NCBI GenBank assembly: GCA_002361335.1
Contig: DESS01000316.1
Coordinates: 42,726-106,725, forward strand
Source: Richelia sp. UBA3308
Lineage (GTDB): Bacteria > Cyanobacteriota > Cyanobacteriia > Cyanobacteriales > Nostocaceae
Direction: 5' to 3'
DNA length: 64,000 nucleotides
A model generated the notes under the pieces. That model saw nothing but the letters and a program-made list of their open reading frames with translations, was not told the DNA's origin and searched no databases. Below, one piece after another: positions 28,156 to 37,055 of this stretch (the stretch's first letter is position 1; each line of letters opens with the position of its first letter). Both the position numbers and the translations under genes were made by a program.

Positions 28156-28785
28156 ATGGTAAGCCTACAAGAACTTATAGAAGAACCAGAAGACAGTTTT
28201 GCTGACGATCCAGAGGAGCGATTAACTGTCAGTGGTGTAAGTTGGGAGAGTTTTGAGAGACTCTTAGCCAAGTTGGAAGATAATTCCCATTACCGCGTTA
28301 CTTATTTAGATGAAATATTAGAAATAGTGTCCCCTTCAGAAAAACATGAAACGGTCAAATCTCGTATAGGTTTTCTTCTAGAGTTTTATTTTTGTATTAA
28401 AGGAATAAAACACACCCCAATGGGAAGCACTACCCTCAAAAATCGCTTAAAGAAAGCTGGAGCAGAACCGGACGAATGTTACTGTATAGGTGATAAGAAG
28501 GAAATACCAGATTTGGCGATAGAAGTAACTATTACCAGTGGAAGTATTAAAAAATTAGAAACTTATCGTCGTTTGGGTGTGAAGGAGGTTTGGTTCTGGA
28601 AGAACAACCAATTTAGCTTGTACTATCTACGGGAAGAAGTTCCAAAAAACTTTGCGGATACCTACGGATATGAAAAAATAGAATCTTCCATTCTTGTCCC
28701 GGAACTAAATATTAACTTTTATAGTGAATGTATTTTAATCCCAGACCAAGTGGAAGCATGGAATCGATTCCAACAAGGAATATAA
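28156..28785 (+). CDS. Uma2 (DUF820) family endonuclease-like protein
   Basis: 209 aa. Core PD-(D/E)xK-like residues: EPDECYCIG, then IPDLAIEVTITSGSIKKLETYRRLGVKEVWFW, the hallmark of Uma2 proteins, which are extremely abundant in cyanobacteria. ATG 28156. DNA substrate and role are unknown; the family is often mobile or associated with restriction. Confidence 0.88.
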   Translation: MVSLQELIEEPEDSFADDPEERLTVSGVSWESFERLLAKLEDNSHYRVTYLDEILEIVSPSEKHETVKSRIGFLLEFYFCIKGIKHTPMGSTTLKNRLKKAGAEPDECYCIGDKKEIPDLAIEVTITSGSIKKLETYRRLGVKEVWFWKNNQFSLYYLREEVPKNFADTYGYEKIESSILVPELNINFYSECILIPDQVEAWNRFQQGI

Positions 28786-28876
28786 CAGTTTTCGATTAGC
28801 TCCCCAAAACTTCAAAAAAGAAGACTAATACGTAGAATCATTTTGAATTTGGAGCTTTTAATCCTATGACGGGATA

Positions 28877-29296
28877 TCAATCACTATTCTCGGCTTTAGT
28901 ATATTCGCAAAAGATATTTAATCCCACCTTGAGAATATATAAAACAATAACTGTAGAAATAGCCGGATCTAAAGGTAAACCAGTTAAAGTTGTGAGAGAA
29001 ATAATCAATCCAGTAAGCAATGGAGCGCTAGCAGGGTTTCTACTATATTCTTGAAATTGAGCGCGAAAACCATCATTACTGCATAGTTCTTGGCGTAATA
29101 CAGTTAATGTAGTTTCCCAAAGGGACTGATTCCCATAGCTATCTCTACCAACTTTTTCAGTCCAAAGTTCGTCAAAGGTTGTATTTAAATTTCCATTGTT
29201 TTGTACTAGTGTAGCTAATGCTTTTTGTGCGGGTTCGTAGTCGTTAAGTAGTTGCTGAACTTGATTGATTTCGGTTGAGTTTAGTTGGGTATTCAT
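28877..29296 (-). CDS. Small membrane protein downstream of the CHAT gene
   Basis: 139 aa from ATG 29296 (MNTQLNSTEINQV). The first 90 residues are helical and soluble; the C-terminal part has one or two membrane segments (PLLTGLIISLTTLTGLPL, AISTVIVLYILKVGLNIF). It starts 66 bp after the stop of the CHAT-NB-ARC-TPR gene on the same strand, so it is probably co-transcribed and a candidate substrate or effector of it. Not recognised. Confidence 0.65.
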   Translation of the reverse strand: MNTQLNSTEINQVQQLLNDYEPAQKALATLVQNNGNLNTTFDELWTEKVGRDSYGNQSLWETTLTVLRQELCSNDGFRAQFQEYSRNPASAPLLTGLIISLTTLTGLPLDPAISTVIVLYILKVGLNIFCEYTKAENSD

Positions 29297-29361
29297 ATAT
29301 ATTTTATTTACGAAAGATTTGAGTACCAATTAGGATTTTTATCGGATAAAGTTAATAGAAA

Positions 29362-32300
29362 TTACTCTTGATTTTCCGCATCTAATTTATCTCGCACCTT
29401 CCAAATCAAATTACGTAACTGACCCTCACATTTCTCACCCGTAACTTCATTCCAAATCGTATCAAATTGATTTTCTCCCAAAACTTTAAGCATCCGCGCT
29501 AAATCCTCAATATCCGAACCAATCCAATCTTTGTTATGCTCAATGTCAATAGCCAAAGCACGAATATAAATTGCTAAAGCTTCAGAAAAATTTGATTGCG
29601 TTTCTAAGGTTGCTCCCCATGTTCCCAATGTTAATGAAGCCCAATACCAATTTTGGAATTTTTCAAAAATACCAAAAGCTTTTTGATAATACCTAATTGC
29701 TTCTTTAAATAGCCGTTGTTCTTTGGCTATTTGACCTAGTTGGTAATATTCTCCTGCGGTACTGTGCCAATCTCCTGCATCTTCTCTTATTTTCAAAGCC
29801 TTGAAGTAATATTGCCGTGCTTTCTCAAATTGCCGTTGTTCTTGAGCTAATATACCCAGTTCGTGATATTGATTTGCAGTTTTGTAGACATCCCCTCCAT
29901 CTTCTCTTATTTCCAAAGCCTTGAGGTAATATTGCTCGGCTTGCTCAAATTTCCCTTGTTCTTGGGCTACCATACCCAGGTGATGATATTCCGTTGCAGC
30001 ATTGTACAAGTCCCCTGCATCTTCTTTTATTTTCAAAGCTTTAAAGTAATATTCTTGGGCTTGATCAAATTGCCCTTGTAGTTGGGCTAGTATACCCAGT
30101 TGGTGATATTCATTTGCAGCTTTATAGAAATCCCCTGCCTTTTCAAATTTTTCCTTAGCCTTAAGGCAATATTGCTCGGCTTGCTCAAATTGCCGTTGTT
30201 CTTGGGCTAATGTACCCAGTTGGTGATATTCATTTGCAGCTTTGTACAAATCCCCTGCATCTTCAAATATTTTCAAAGCCTTAAGGTAATATTGCTTGGC
30301 TTGCTCAAATTGCCGTTGTCGTTCGGCTAATGTACCCAGTTGGTGATATTCATTTGCAGCACTGTAAAAATCCCTTGCATCTTCATATATTTTCAAAGCT
30401 TTGAGGTGATATTGCTTGGCTTGCTCAAATTGCAGTTGTTTTTGGGCTAATACACCCAGGTGATGATAAACACCAGCAATTCCGTTATTTACCGAAGAGT
30501 CATTTAAAGCTATCAACTCATCGAGAATTTCTTGATAAATTACTCTTGCTGATTCTAAATCGCCATGAAACAGCGCTTCATTAGCTTCATTACTCCGCAG
30601 ATATATCCATAAACTAAAAGCATATTCACCTTTGGCTTTGGCTTTCGTTAGCTCTATACCAATTTGATTTAACGCCCGTTTTTGCAAAGCTTTAGATTCC
30701 GGTTTATGCCCTAAACGTTCGTATATCTCTCCCAAGGCTTGTAAAATCATTTGTGCATAAGCCCATTCCTGTTGTTGTTCGGCTAAACGCAGGTTTTGCA
30801 ACAGGTTTGGTTCTTCCATCACCAAGACAAAGGTTGCTAATTCAGCGTTGCTAATGAGTTTTTCACGGTAGTTATCTGCTAGATAAGCGTAGAAAATTAG
30901 CAACTTTTTTTCGAGTTCGCTGATTACCTCCTCATTTGTCATCAAAGAGAAGCGATCGCCGAATTCTTCTGATGATTGAGATTGCAATGACACTGTTGCA
31001 TTCAGGCGTTTTCGCAAATACCAAGGTAAAGCCGGATGAATTTTATATATAGTACTATCAAAATGTTCCACAATACTTGCTGCTGCGGCTTCATTAAGAA
31101 TTGCTAACCAATCATCTTTTTGCAAATTCTCCCCAAACACTTGCTGGTATGCTTTTCCATATTCATCATCAGGATTTTCTGAGAAATTATAAAGCCAATC
31201 GGCATCAACTCTCCCAGAAAACAACGCCAAAAACGGCAGATGTCTTCTCGCTTTCCCCGACAATTTACTAAAGGAATAATCCAAGGAAACCGTTAGCGAT
31301 TTATCCCTTCCTTCTTCCTCCTCTCCCGTAAAAGTATCCAATCCCTGACGCAAAGCTTCAATTAACTGCACTGGTGTCTGTCTCTTCAAATGCGGTAATA
31401 CCACTCGCAATGACAAGGGATGTCCCCCTAATAATTTCAACAATTCCAAATATTCTTCGGATAACTTCCTTTTATCTACTCCCGCAGTTTGCAAAATCTT
31501 CGCCGCTAATTCTTCAGCTTCCTCTTCCTGCAAACCGTGTAAATCCAAGAGCCTGTAACCACAATCGAGCCAAAGTTCTTCGCGACGACTGGTTATTAAG
31601 ACCCAAGTTTTTCCACCGCGTAATTTCTTTAAAAACTGTTTTAGTTCGTTTCTCTGTTCCCCAATCAATAACGGTTCATTCCCTGTGGGAAAACCATTCA
31701 CCGCCTCAAAATTATCCCAAATTAACAAACATGATTTAGTTTTCAGATGTTGCAACACCGCAGCTTGTTGTTTTTCTGTGGAATGCTTGGAAAATTCTTC
31801 ATCTCCCCAAACTTCCCTACCCACTTGGTTGATAACCTTACCCAAGGTAGAACCATGTTCAAAAGACACAAAGAACATCTTACCAGTACGTCCTTGAGTT
31901 TCTTCTAACCACCGTGCAAACCCGCAAGATAACTCAGTTTTCCCGACACCGCCCATTCCTTGCAGTAATACTATATTATTTTGGCGAAATGCTCGCTCTA
32001 ATCGCAAAATATCGTAATCGCGTCCAATAAAACCCCAGGCTCCTTCCTCTGGAAATTCTACTAACTGTGTAACAGTTTCTTCTTCTAAAATTTCATCAAT
32101 ACTAGGAACTTCTGCACTATTATCAGGAATAAACGGCGCGTAACTTTCCTGCTGATACAGAACCGGAACCAACCAATCTCGCAATGGTTTATCACCTTTC
32201 GGACTTGGACGTTGAGCTTGATTCAAAGCTTCTTTGCGTCCTGCTGTAACAGCTAGAGAAAGATTCTTACCCTTTACTAACTCCCTATATAATCCCCCCA

Positions 32301-33273
32301 TAAAGTGTTTCGCAGCCACAGCATATACAGAATAAGCCATCGCCACCACACCTTTAGTTCTCAACGATACTAAGCGCGTGGCTACCGAAGAAAACTGATC
32401 TTCTCCTTCCTGTGCTGATTTACAAGCATTCAAGATAAAAATCGGTACGCCGCAATCTGCTAAATTCTGAGCAATTTGGGCTGCTGTCACAACCTGCGGG
32501 GAACCATCAAGAGCTTCAAATAGCAATACACCTTGTCCTAAACCACCCAAAGTATGATGAAATCCTTGGCTATTGGGGTCAAAATCGCCATGTCCGTCAA
32601 AATGGACTATATGATAAAAGCCTTTGTTGTCGCTTAATTCCTGCTCAAGTTGATCAAAGCTGGGCGGACGTAATACTTTTATATTGACTTGATGACGAAT
32701 CTCTGATATTGAGTCTAGTAATGGACGTGCAATAGTTTTGAGAGCAATATCCTGTTCGCCATAAGGACGAGCAATGACCAACAATATATTTATCTTATCT
32801 TGAGGTAATATAGGCATTTCTGCTCGCACCGCGTAATTGCTCAAACTGCGAGACATTCCTGCTAAAGAAGGTGCCAGAAATAGTGCATCAACGGGAGAAT
32901 AGAGTAATTCCCAGGGTAAATTGAGGATAGCGGAATCATCCGAAGTGATAACTAACTCACAATTATCTAAACCATCATAAGTAGCTGCTTGAAAAAACTC
33001 CCGCGTTTTCTCATTACCGCGAAACACTAATTCAAATAATTCTTCCCCCCAGACCTGCAATTTTTGTTCTATTTTTGTAGCCTCATCTGGGAAGATGCCG
33101 TAAGGAAAGCGTAAATACTCTTCTAAATACCAACGTAAGTCTCTCAGTGCTTGCTTATCAAAAGGATGTTCAAATGCTACTGGATGGGCGAAACGAGGTG
33201 CAGCTTGTCCGCGTTGCCAGGAAAGTTGTATGGTCTGTTCTTGATGAGTGATTCGTAAACAGTTTTTCGCCAT
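29362..33273 (-). CDS. CHAT protease - NB-ARC - TPR protein
   Basis: 1,303 aa. The N-terminal CHAT caspase-like domain (residues about 100-370) has the catalytic His in VHFDGHGDF (near 228) and Cys in ILNACKSAQ (near 284). The NB-ARC/STAND ATPase has P-loop QGMGGVGKTELS (near 439), LIWDNFEAV (Walker B) and LGGHPLSL. About seven 40-residue tetratricopeptide repeats (YHQLGTLAQEQRQFEQAEQYY, residues about 930-1180) form the sensor. This architecture (protease, NTPase switch, repeat sensor) is like bacterial NLR-type defence or cell-death proteins. The TPR DNA is a 120-bp tandem repeat (29690-30470). Probably a defence module carried by E6. Confidence 0.92.
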   Translation of the reverse strand: MAKNCLRITHQEQTIQLSWQRGQAAPRFAHPVAFEHPFDKQALRDLRWYLEEYLRFPYGIFPDEATKIEQKLQVWGEELFELVFRGNEKTREFFQAATYDGLDNCELVITSDDSAILNLPWELLYSPVDALFLAPSLAGMSRSLSNYAVRAEMPILPQDKINILLVIARPYGEQDIALKTIARPLLDSISEIRHQVNIKVLRPPSFDQLEQELSDNKGFYHIVHFDGHGDFDPNSQGFHHTLGGLGQGVLLFEALDGSPQVVTAAQIAQNLADCGVPIFILNACKSAQEGEDQFSSVATRLVSLRTKGVVAMAYSVYAVAAKHFMGGLYRELVKGKNLSLAVTAGRKEALNQAQRPSPKGDKPLRDWLVPVLYQQESYAPFIPDNSAEVPSIDEILEEETVTQLVEFPEEGAWGFIGRDYDILRLERAFRQNNIVLLQGMGGVGKTELSCGFARWLEETQGRTGKMFFVSFEHGSTLGKVINQVGREVWGDEEFSKHSTEKQQAAVLQHLKTKSCLLIWDNFEAVNGFPTGNEPLLIGEQRNELKQFLKKLRGGKTWVLITSRREELWLDCGYRLLDLHGLQEEEAEELAAKILQTAGVDKRKLSEEYLELLKLLGGHPLSLRVVLPHLKRQTPVQLIEALRQGLDTFTGEEEEGRDKSLTVSLDYSFSKLSGKARRHLPFLALFSGRVDADWLYNFSENPDDEYGKAYQQVFGENLQKDDWLAILNEAAAASIVEHFDSTIYKIHPALPWYLRKRLNATVSLQSQSSEEFGDRFSLMTNEEVISELEKKLLIFYAYLADNYREKLISNAELATFVLVMEEPNLLQNLRLAEQQQEWAYAQMILQALGEIYERLGHKPESKALQKRALNQIGIELTKAKAKGEYAFSLWIYLRSNEANEALFHGDLESARVIYQEILDELIALNDSSVNNGIAGVYHHLGVLAQKQLQFEQAKQYHLKALKIYEDARDFYSAANEYHQLGTLAERQRQFEQAKQYYLKALKIFEDAGDLYKAANEYHQLGTLAQEQRQFEQAEQYCLKAKEKFEKAGDFYKAANEYHQLGILAQLQGQFDQAQEYYFKALKIKEDAGDLYNAATEYHHLGMVAQEQGKFEQAEQYYLKALEIREDGGDVYKTANQYHELGILAQEQRQFEKARQYYFKALKIREDAGDWHSTAGEYYQLGQIAKEQRLFKEAIRYYQKAFGIFEKFQNWYWASLTLGTWGATLETQSNFSEALAIYIRALAIDIEHNKDWIGSDIEDLARMLKVLGENQFDTIWNEVTGEKCEGQLRNLIWKVRDKLDAENQE

Positions 33274-33598
33274 TCAATGCAACATTTTATACTTTGATTC
33301 TAATAGTATAACTGATTTACCCAGACAATCATTGACTACTGAAATACCTAGTGCCAAAAGAAAATTAACATCCCAAAACCCTTGATAAAGGAGGTTTCCG
33401 TTTGCAGACGAGTCGGATGGATGATTGTCCGGCTTTGTTTATGATTCATTCAATAAAAAAATAGCTGCACTACTTTTGACTGTTGCGTGTAAAATGCGAC
33501 TAGTGATATTTGCTGACTTAATTAGGAGTTGTAGCAGTCAGTTGGTAAAAATTTCTGGGGATTCCTTTAACAGGGGAAAGCGATCGCAACGTCAACCA
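33274..33598. other. Region upstream of the CHAT gene
   Basis: 325 bp containing the CHAT gene promoter; a short plus-strand reading frame here (33425-33637) lacks support. Nothing else seen. Confidence 0.5.
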
Positions 33599-34018
33599 TT
33601 ACTCAGCAGGATACAAAAAAGCGTATTCTTCAATTAAATTAATTACCGCATTAGTTGCAAAAGCATCGGTATCTTGATAGATATCCATTTGATTATCGAG
33701 TAAGCCACGCTTATGGGCATCCAGAGCAATCGCTTTTATTTCCTGCTTAATCTTATTGCGATTTAGTCGGATATCTTCAGTTAAGAAATTTTTATAGAAT
33801 AATTTACCTTCCTCGCCAAAAATATCGGCACTTAAATTAAAAAAAGCAGTAAGAATTATATTCTCAAGTAATGAAGCATTTTCCTTCTCAGGACATAAAT
33901 AACCTAATTCAAGCTTGAAGGGGTAAAGTCTTTTTTGAAGCGCAGATATTTGAAATTTACAACTATTCAAAATACATTGTAAATAGGTTTCAGGAAGCAA
34001 ATGTATAGTTTTAGACAT
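33599..34018 (-). CDS. Hypothetical protein
   Basis: 139 aa, helical, no membrane segment (MSKTIHLLPETYLQCILNSC ... AVINLIEEYAFLYPAE). Unrecognised. Starts 7 bp after the stop of the GIY-YIG-like gene; one operon. Confidence 0.65.
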   Translation of the reverse strand: MSKTIHLLPETYLQCILNSCKFQISALQKRLYPFKLELGYLCPEKENASLLENIILTAFFNLSADIFGEEGKLFYKNFLTEDIRLNRNKIKQEIKAIALDAHKRGLLDNQMDIYQDTDAFATNAVINLIEEYAFLYPAE

Positions 34019-34025
34019 TGTTTCT

Positions 34026-34586
34026 CTAGTCGGCTTTTTTTTTTAAGGATAGCTCTTGACCTATTAAAAAATCATAATTTAGTTGGAACCAAGAATACTC
34101 TTCTGATTTTTCGTTTTCAACCGTATTAGTTAGCAAGCTAATAATTTTATAAGTATGGTAGTTGGCTAGATTTTTGGCGCAGAAAAGTGTTTCTTGAATA
34201 CTTTCATCGTTCATTGCTTCGATAAGCATCGAAACCTTCTTATCCGGAAGATCGAACCATTCCCCTCTGGCTCGATGTTTCTCAAACATCTTATGTAGTT
34301 CGGTTTCTACTTTTTTGGGTGAATGGCATTCTACTGAATGCCGTTCCACTATCTCAAATGGCTGCTGTGGGGTTCCTATTCTGCGAATTCGATCTCGAAC
34401 GCTTCTTTTTGTTTGTCCGATCTTATAGCGACGACTGCCAACCGCGTGTAATAAGTAAACGATGCCGATGTCATCACTATTGCTTGATTTACTATTGCTT
34501 AATTCACTATCGCTTAATTCACTATCGCTTGATTCCATAAGACTTTCAATGCATCCCTGGGAGAATGCTACCGAATAACGGTACAC
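34026..34586 (-). CDS. GIY-YIG/T5orf172-like nuclease domain protein
   Basis: 186 aa. Residues about 40-115: GIVYLLHAVGSRRYKIGQTKRSVRDRIRRI ... ETELHKMFEKHRARGEWFDL is the T5orf172 (Mug113) branch of the GIY-YIG nuclease fold, with Tyr (VYLL), Tyr-Lys-Ile-Gly and the Glu and Arg-rich region. A short Ser/Asp/Glu repeat (SDSELSDSELSNS), coded by 15-bp direct repeats, precedes it. First of a two-gene operon; the neighbouring defence-like genes suggest a nuclease role. Confidence 0.82.
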   Translation of the reverse strand: MYRYSVAFSQGCIESLMESSDSELSDSELSNSKSSNSDDIGIVYLLHAVGSRRYKIGQTKRSVRDRIRRIGTPQQPFEIVERHSVECHSPKKVETELHKMFEKHRARGEWFDLPDKKVSMLIEAMNDESIQETLFCAKNLANYHTYKIISLLTNTVENEKSEEYSWFQLNYDFLIGQELSLKKKAD

Positions 34587-34732
34587 CCCTTAAAAGTCCT
34601 ATAGACAGCTTATAAACCGTCTACAAAAACAGTTTACTTATTCCTTAAGTAAGGATTCAATTAACATTAAAGGGATCGAAAAAAAGTTAGGTTTTGTTGG
34701 TTACTAAAACGTTTTAGCAACTTAAAGTAACC

Positions 34733-34754
34733 CTGTTAATAGTACCTCACCCTC
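34733..34754 (-). repeat. E6 right terminal inverted arm
   Basis: Starts with CTGTTAATAGTACC, the exact reverse complement of 18376-18389; with the left arm it forms attP. Confidence 0.85.
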
Positions 34755-34755
34755 A

Positions 34756-35314
34756 CCAGACCACTGAGCGACTACGCGCAAGCCGATTTCTTCTAAGAGG
34801 ATGCGGCTAGACCAAGCATCACCACCGATGTTGTAGTCACCAATGATTGCGACATCGTAAGGACCTTGTTCGTAATCAAGAGTATTTTCTTTAGCAGCTT
34901 TATCAGCTTTAGGGAATACCCAGTCACGAATAGCATCGTTAGCAATGTGGTGTCCTAAAGACTGAGATACACCACGGAAACCTTCACAACGAACGGGGAT
35001 GCAGGGCTTACCTGTGTCCTTAGACGCTTTCTTAGCAACAGCTTCGATGTCATCTCCAATCAAACCAATGGGACACTCAGACTGAACTGAAATACCATTG
35101 TTCAAAGGAAATAGTTCTTCAATTTCCTGAATCATTTTGGTGAGTTTTTTATCGCCACCAAATACAACGTCTCTTTCTTGGAAATCGGAAGTGAAGTGCA
35201 TTGTACCGAAGGTGTCAATACCAGTGGTTCCGATATAGTAGTTACGACGACCAGACCAAGACCAGTAACCGCAACCTACAGGACCGTGGCTAATGTGAAT
35301 CATGTCCTTAATCG
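34756..35314 (-). CDS. nifD: nifD internal segment between E6 and E7
   Basis: Reads [25 protein letters not shown] then [66 protein letters not shown] and [26 protein letters not shown]. It contains conserved NifD cysteines of the P-cluster (GPVGC) and [10 protein letters not shown]. Unique DNA 34763-35307 (545 nt). Met at 35303 is internal. Confidence 0.97.
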
Positions 35315-35379
35315 TTATATTATCTAAAAGCGAAAAATTTTATATAAAAGTATTTTCACAAACCTTCCTAAGAAGATAA

Positions 35380-35478
35380 CCTGAATTTACCCTAATAGTA
35401 ATGCCTTTTAAAATTGAAAAACTAAATCAAATTAATAACTGTACTTAACTTAGATGAATCCTAAATCTACCCTAAAGT
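35380..35478 (-). repeat. E7 distal arm-like repeats (two pairs)
   Basis: CCCTAA-type motifs with T at 35382 (weak, ACCTGA) and 35393, and at 35462 (TCCTAA) and 35473; each pair is 11 bp apart and the pairs 80 bp apart. T35393 is 79 bp from the core end at 35314, the same spacing as in E1 and E3 when mirrored. Confidence 0.55.
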
Positions 35479-35502
35479 CAACGACTCCTGGGTTTAAGTC
35501 GG

Positions 35503-35522
35503 GGGCTTCGGTCCGGAAGCCC
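35503..35522 (-). repeat. Hairpin after the E7 recombinase
   Basis: GGGCTTC / GAAGCCC stem 27 bp beyond the recombinase stop; possible terminator without an obvious T run. Confidence 0.45.
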
Positions 35523-35548
35523 TAGTTGATCAGACTTAGTAGGTTTGG

Positions 35549-36934
35549 TTAAGATGAAATTTGCTGAAATTTATCCAATTCAAATTTAAGATGCTGATTT
35601 TCTGTCTTCAACCGGATAATTTCAGCTTCTAGCTCCTGATTTGATTTTTTATTAATTGAAGATTTCATGACTTTCTTACGATTTTCTAAAGAAAACCATC
35701 GCTGATATACTTTAGTATGCATTTCTACAGAATGTCCTAAATTGTCTGCTGATGCTTTGATTGGTAAACCTTGGATATGGGCTCGAATTGCACAAGCGTG
35801 TCTTAAATCGTAAGGTTCAAAGGGTAAATTTAGAATCCGCCTAAACCAGCGAGCATTAGTTTGAACTAAGTTTGATAGCTGGTGAAAGCTATTTATTTGT
35901 GCTACTTTTTCTTTTAATAAATAAATAACTTCCGAATTTTTTAATTCAAATAATTCCACCCATTCAGGTACAAAAGGTAAAACTTCTCTGTAACCAGTTT
36001 TATTTGACTTATGAACTTTCCAAATATCGTCAGTATTTTCATCACTTAAAAACCATTCTAAATCCGGTTGATTAAATACCTCACGGGGTCTTAAACCATA
36101 GGTAGCAATTAGTCCAAATACTAATCTATGTAGCTTCCAAGAGTTTCTATAGTCTTTTCTTATTCTGGTATTTTCGCCTTTTTTTTTGTATTTTTTGAAG
36201 GCTTCTATAATTTCTATATCTGAAGGGATGTACCGATCATTAGGAACTACAGGTAACTTTAAATTTTTCAAATCTACTTCAATTTCATGAATTTTAGAAA
36301 ATACCCTGGCTACTCGAATTGCTTGGTCGCGAGAACTAGGAGAAGTGATATTTTTAATAATTTTAATAATGTTTTCACTAGTAACTGGTAAATCTGATTC
36401 AAAGTATTGTTTATATCGTTTATGTAAATGCCAAAAACTATGCTCGCTTTTAATTGTTTTTTTTCGAGTAGTAAAATATTCTGTTTCTAATGTTTCTAGT
36501 ATTTCCTTAAAAGTCTTTACTTGCTTCTGTAGTGCCTTTTGTCCCAAGTACTTATCATTCCATTCAAAACAATTTCTAGCAATGAGTTTACCTAATTCAT
36601 AAGCTTCTTCTTCTGCTGTTTTTAAACCATTGAAATTCCCTGGAATCCCTAAAGAAATAAAATATTGTTTTTTACTTCTCCCGGATTTATTTGTATCGCC
36701 TGGTTTTAAGGGAAGAGTAGCTCTTAATTGTAGAGTATTTCCAACTTTCTTAATACTTACCTTAGTATTACTAGCTTTAAGTCTGGCATTTATATCTGTA
36801 AGCTTTTCCTCAATTTTTTGCTCCATATACTCTTGCGTCGCCTTTACTTGATGTTGTGTACCCATATAGCTTCCATCTGTACTTGCTGGAACTTCAAAGT
36901 CTGTAAAGAAATCTTCTTGATGCACCTGATTCAT
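35549..36934 (-). CDS. XisA/XisC-family tyrosine recombinase of E7
   Basis: 461 aa. Leader MNQVHQEDFFTDFEVPASTDGSYMG; TLPLKPGDTNKSGRSKKQYFISLG; LKTAEEEAYELGKLIARN; YGLRPREV (first Arg); PYDLRHACAIRAH with R378 and Tyr at the usual His position; LGH; nucleophile Y410 in VYQRWF; C-terminal coiled coil. Closest in layout to the E1-E3 and E5 enzymes. Presumed to act only on E7, whose TTAATCG core and CCCTAA motifs differ from those of the other elements. Confidence 0.92.
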   Translation of the reverse strand: MNQVHQEDFFTDFEVPASTDGSYMGTQHQVKATQEYMEQKIEEKLTDINARLKASNTKVSIKKVGNTLQLRATLPLKPGDTNKSGRSKKQYFISLGIPGNFNGLKTAEEEAYELGKLIARNCFEWNDKYLGQKALQKQVKTFKEILETLETEYFTTRKKTIKSEHSFWHLHKRYKQYFESDLPVTSENIIKIIKNITSPSSRDQAIRVARVFSKIHEIEVDLKNLKLPVVPNDRYIPSDIEIIEAFKKYKKKGENTRIRKDYRNSWKLHRLVFGLIATYGLRPREVFNQPDLEWFLSDENTDDIWKVHKSNKTGYREVLPFVPEWVELFELKNSEVIYLLKEKVAQINSFHQLSNLVQTNARWFRRILNLPFEPYDLRHACAIRAHIQGLPIKASADNLGHSVEMHTKVYQRWFSLENRKKVMKSSINKKSNQELEAEIIRLKTENQHLKFELDKFQQISS

Positions 36935-36935
36935 A

Positions 36936-36952
36936 CCCTAAATATGCCCTAA
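36936..36952 (-). repeat. E7 proximal arm-like repeat pair
   Basis: CCCTAA at 36936-36941 and 36947-36952, exactly 11 bp apart, starting 2 bp upstream of the recombinase ATG. In the element's own direction they read TTAGGG, about 112 and 123 bp from the core. Confidence 0.55.
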
Positions 36953-37055
36953 AAAATAACTGCTTAGTGCGAACATCTTGCTTAGCAAAAATTGTTCACT
37001 AATTGTTCACTATAAACAGTTTAGGGTATATATACTCTAAAGATAAAACATATTT

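Larger units (their letters stand above)
18359..34762 (+). mobile_element. E6: large serine-recombinase element in nifD (16.4 kb)
   Basis: Bounded by CCAGACC at 18359-18365 and 34756-34762; excision joins AQWSG to DGTINEMM in frame. Just inside both ends lie inverted 22-bp arms matching at 20 positions (18368-18389 and 34733-34754, both containing GGTACTATTAACAG or its complement). After circularisation these form a symmetrical attP round the core, as expected for a serine integrase. Contents: recombinase, primase-helicase, small DNA-binding proteins, a membrane-protein operon, a Uma2 nuclease, a CHAT-NB-ARC-TPR protein, a GIY-YIG-like protein. XisH and XisI, which accompany XisF in the fdxN element, are not seen. 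Confidence 0.93.

Noticed and set aside
28866..29054. 62-aa plus-strand reading frame opposite the small membrane protein
   Set aside because: It is the antisense of the supported minus-strand gene and has no sign of coding.
29690..30470. Regular 120-bp repeats resembling a CRISPR or satellite array
   Set aside because: They encode TPR units in frame in the CHAT-NB-ARC-TPR protein; no unique spacers between short identical repeats.
33425..33637. 70-aa plus-strand reading frame upstream of the CHAT gene
   Set aside because: No ribosome-binding site and no family resemblance; its end overlaps the neighbouring gene antisense.
18359..34762. XisH/XisI accessory genes in E6
   Set aside because: None of the small proteins of E6 resembles XisH or XisI; they appear absent, although XisF-type elements often carry them.
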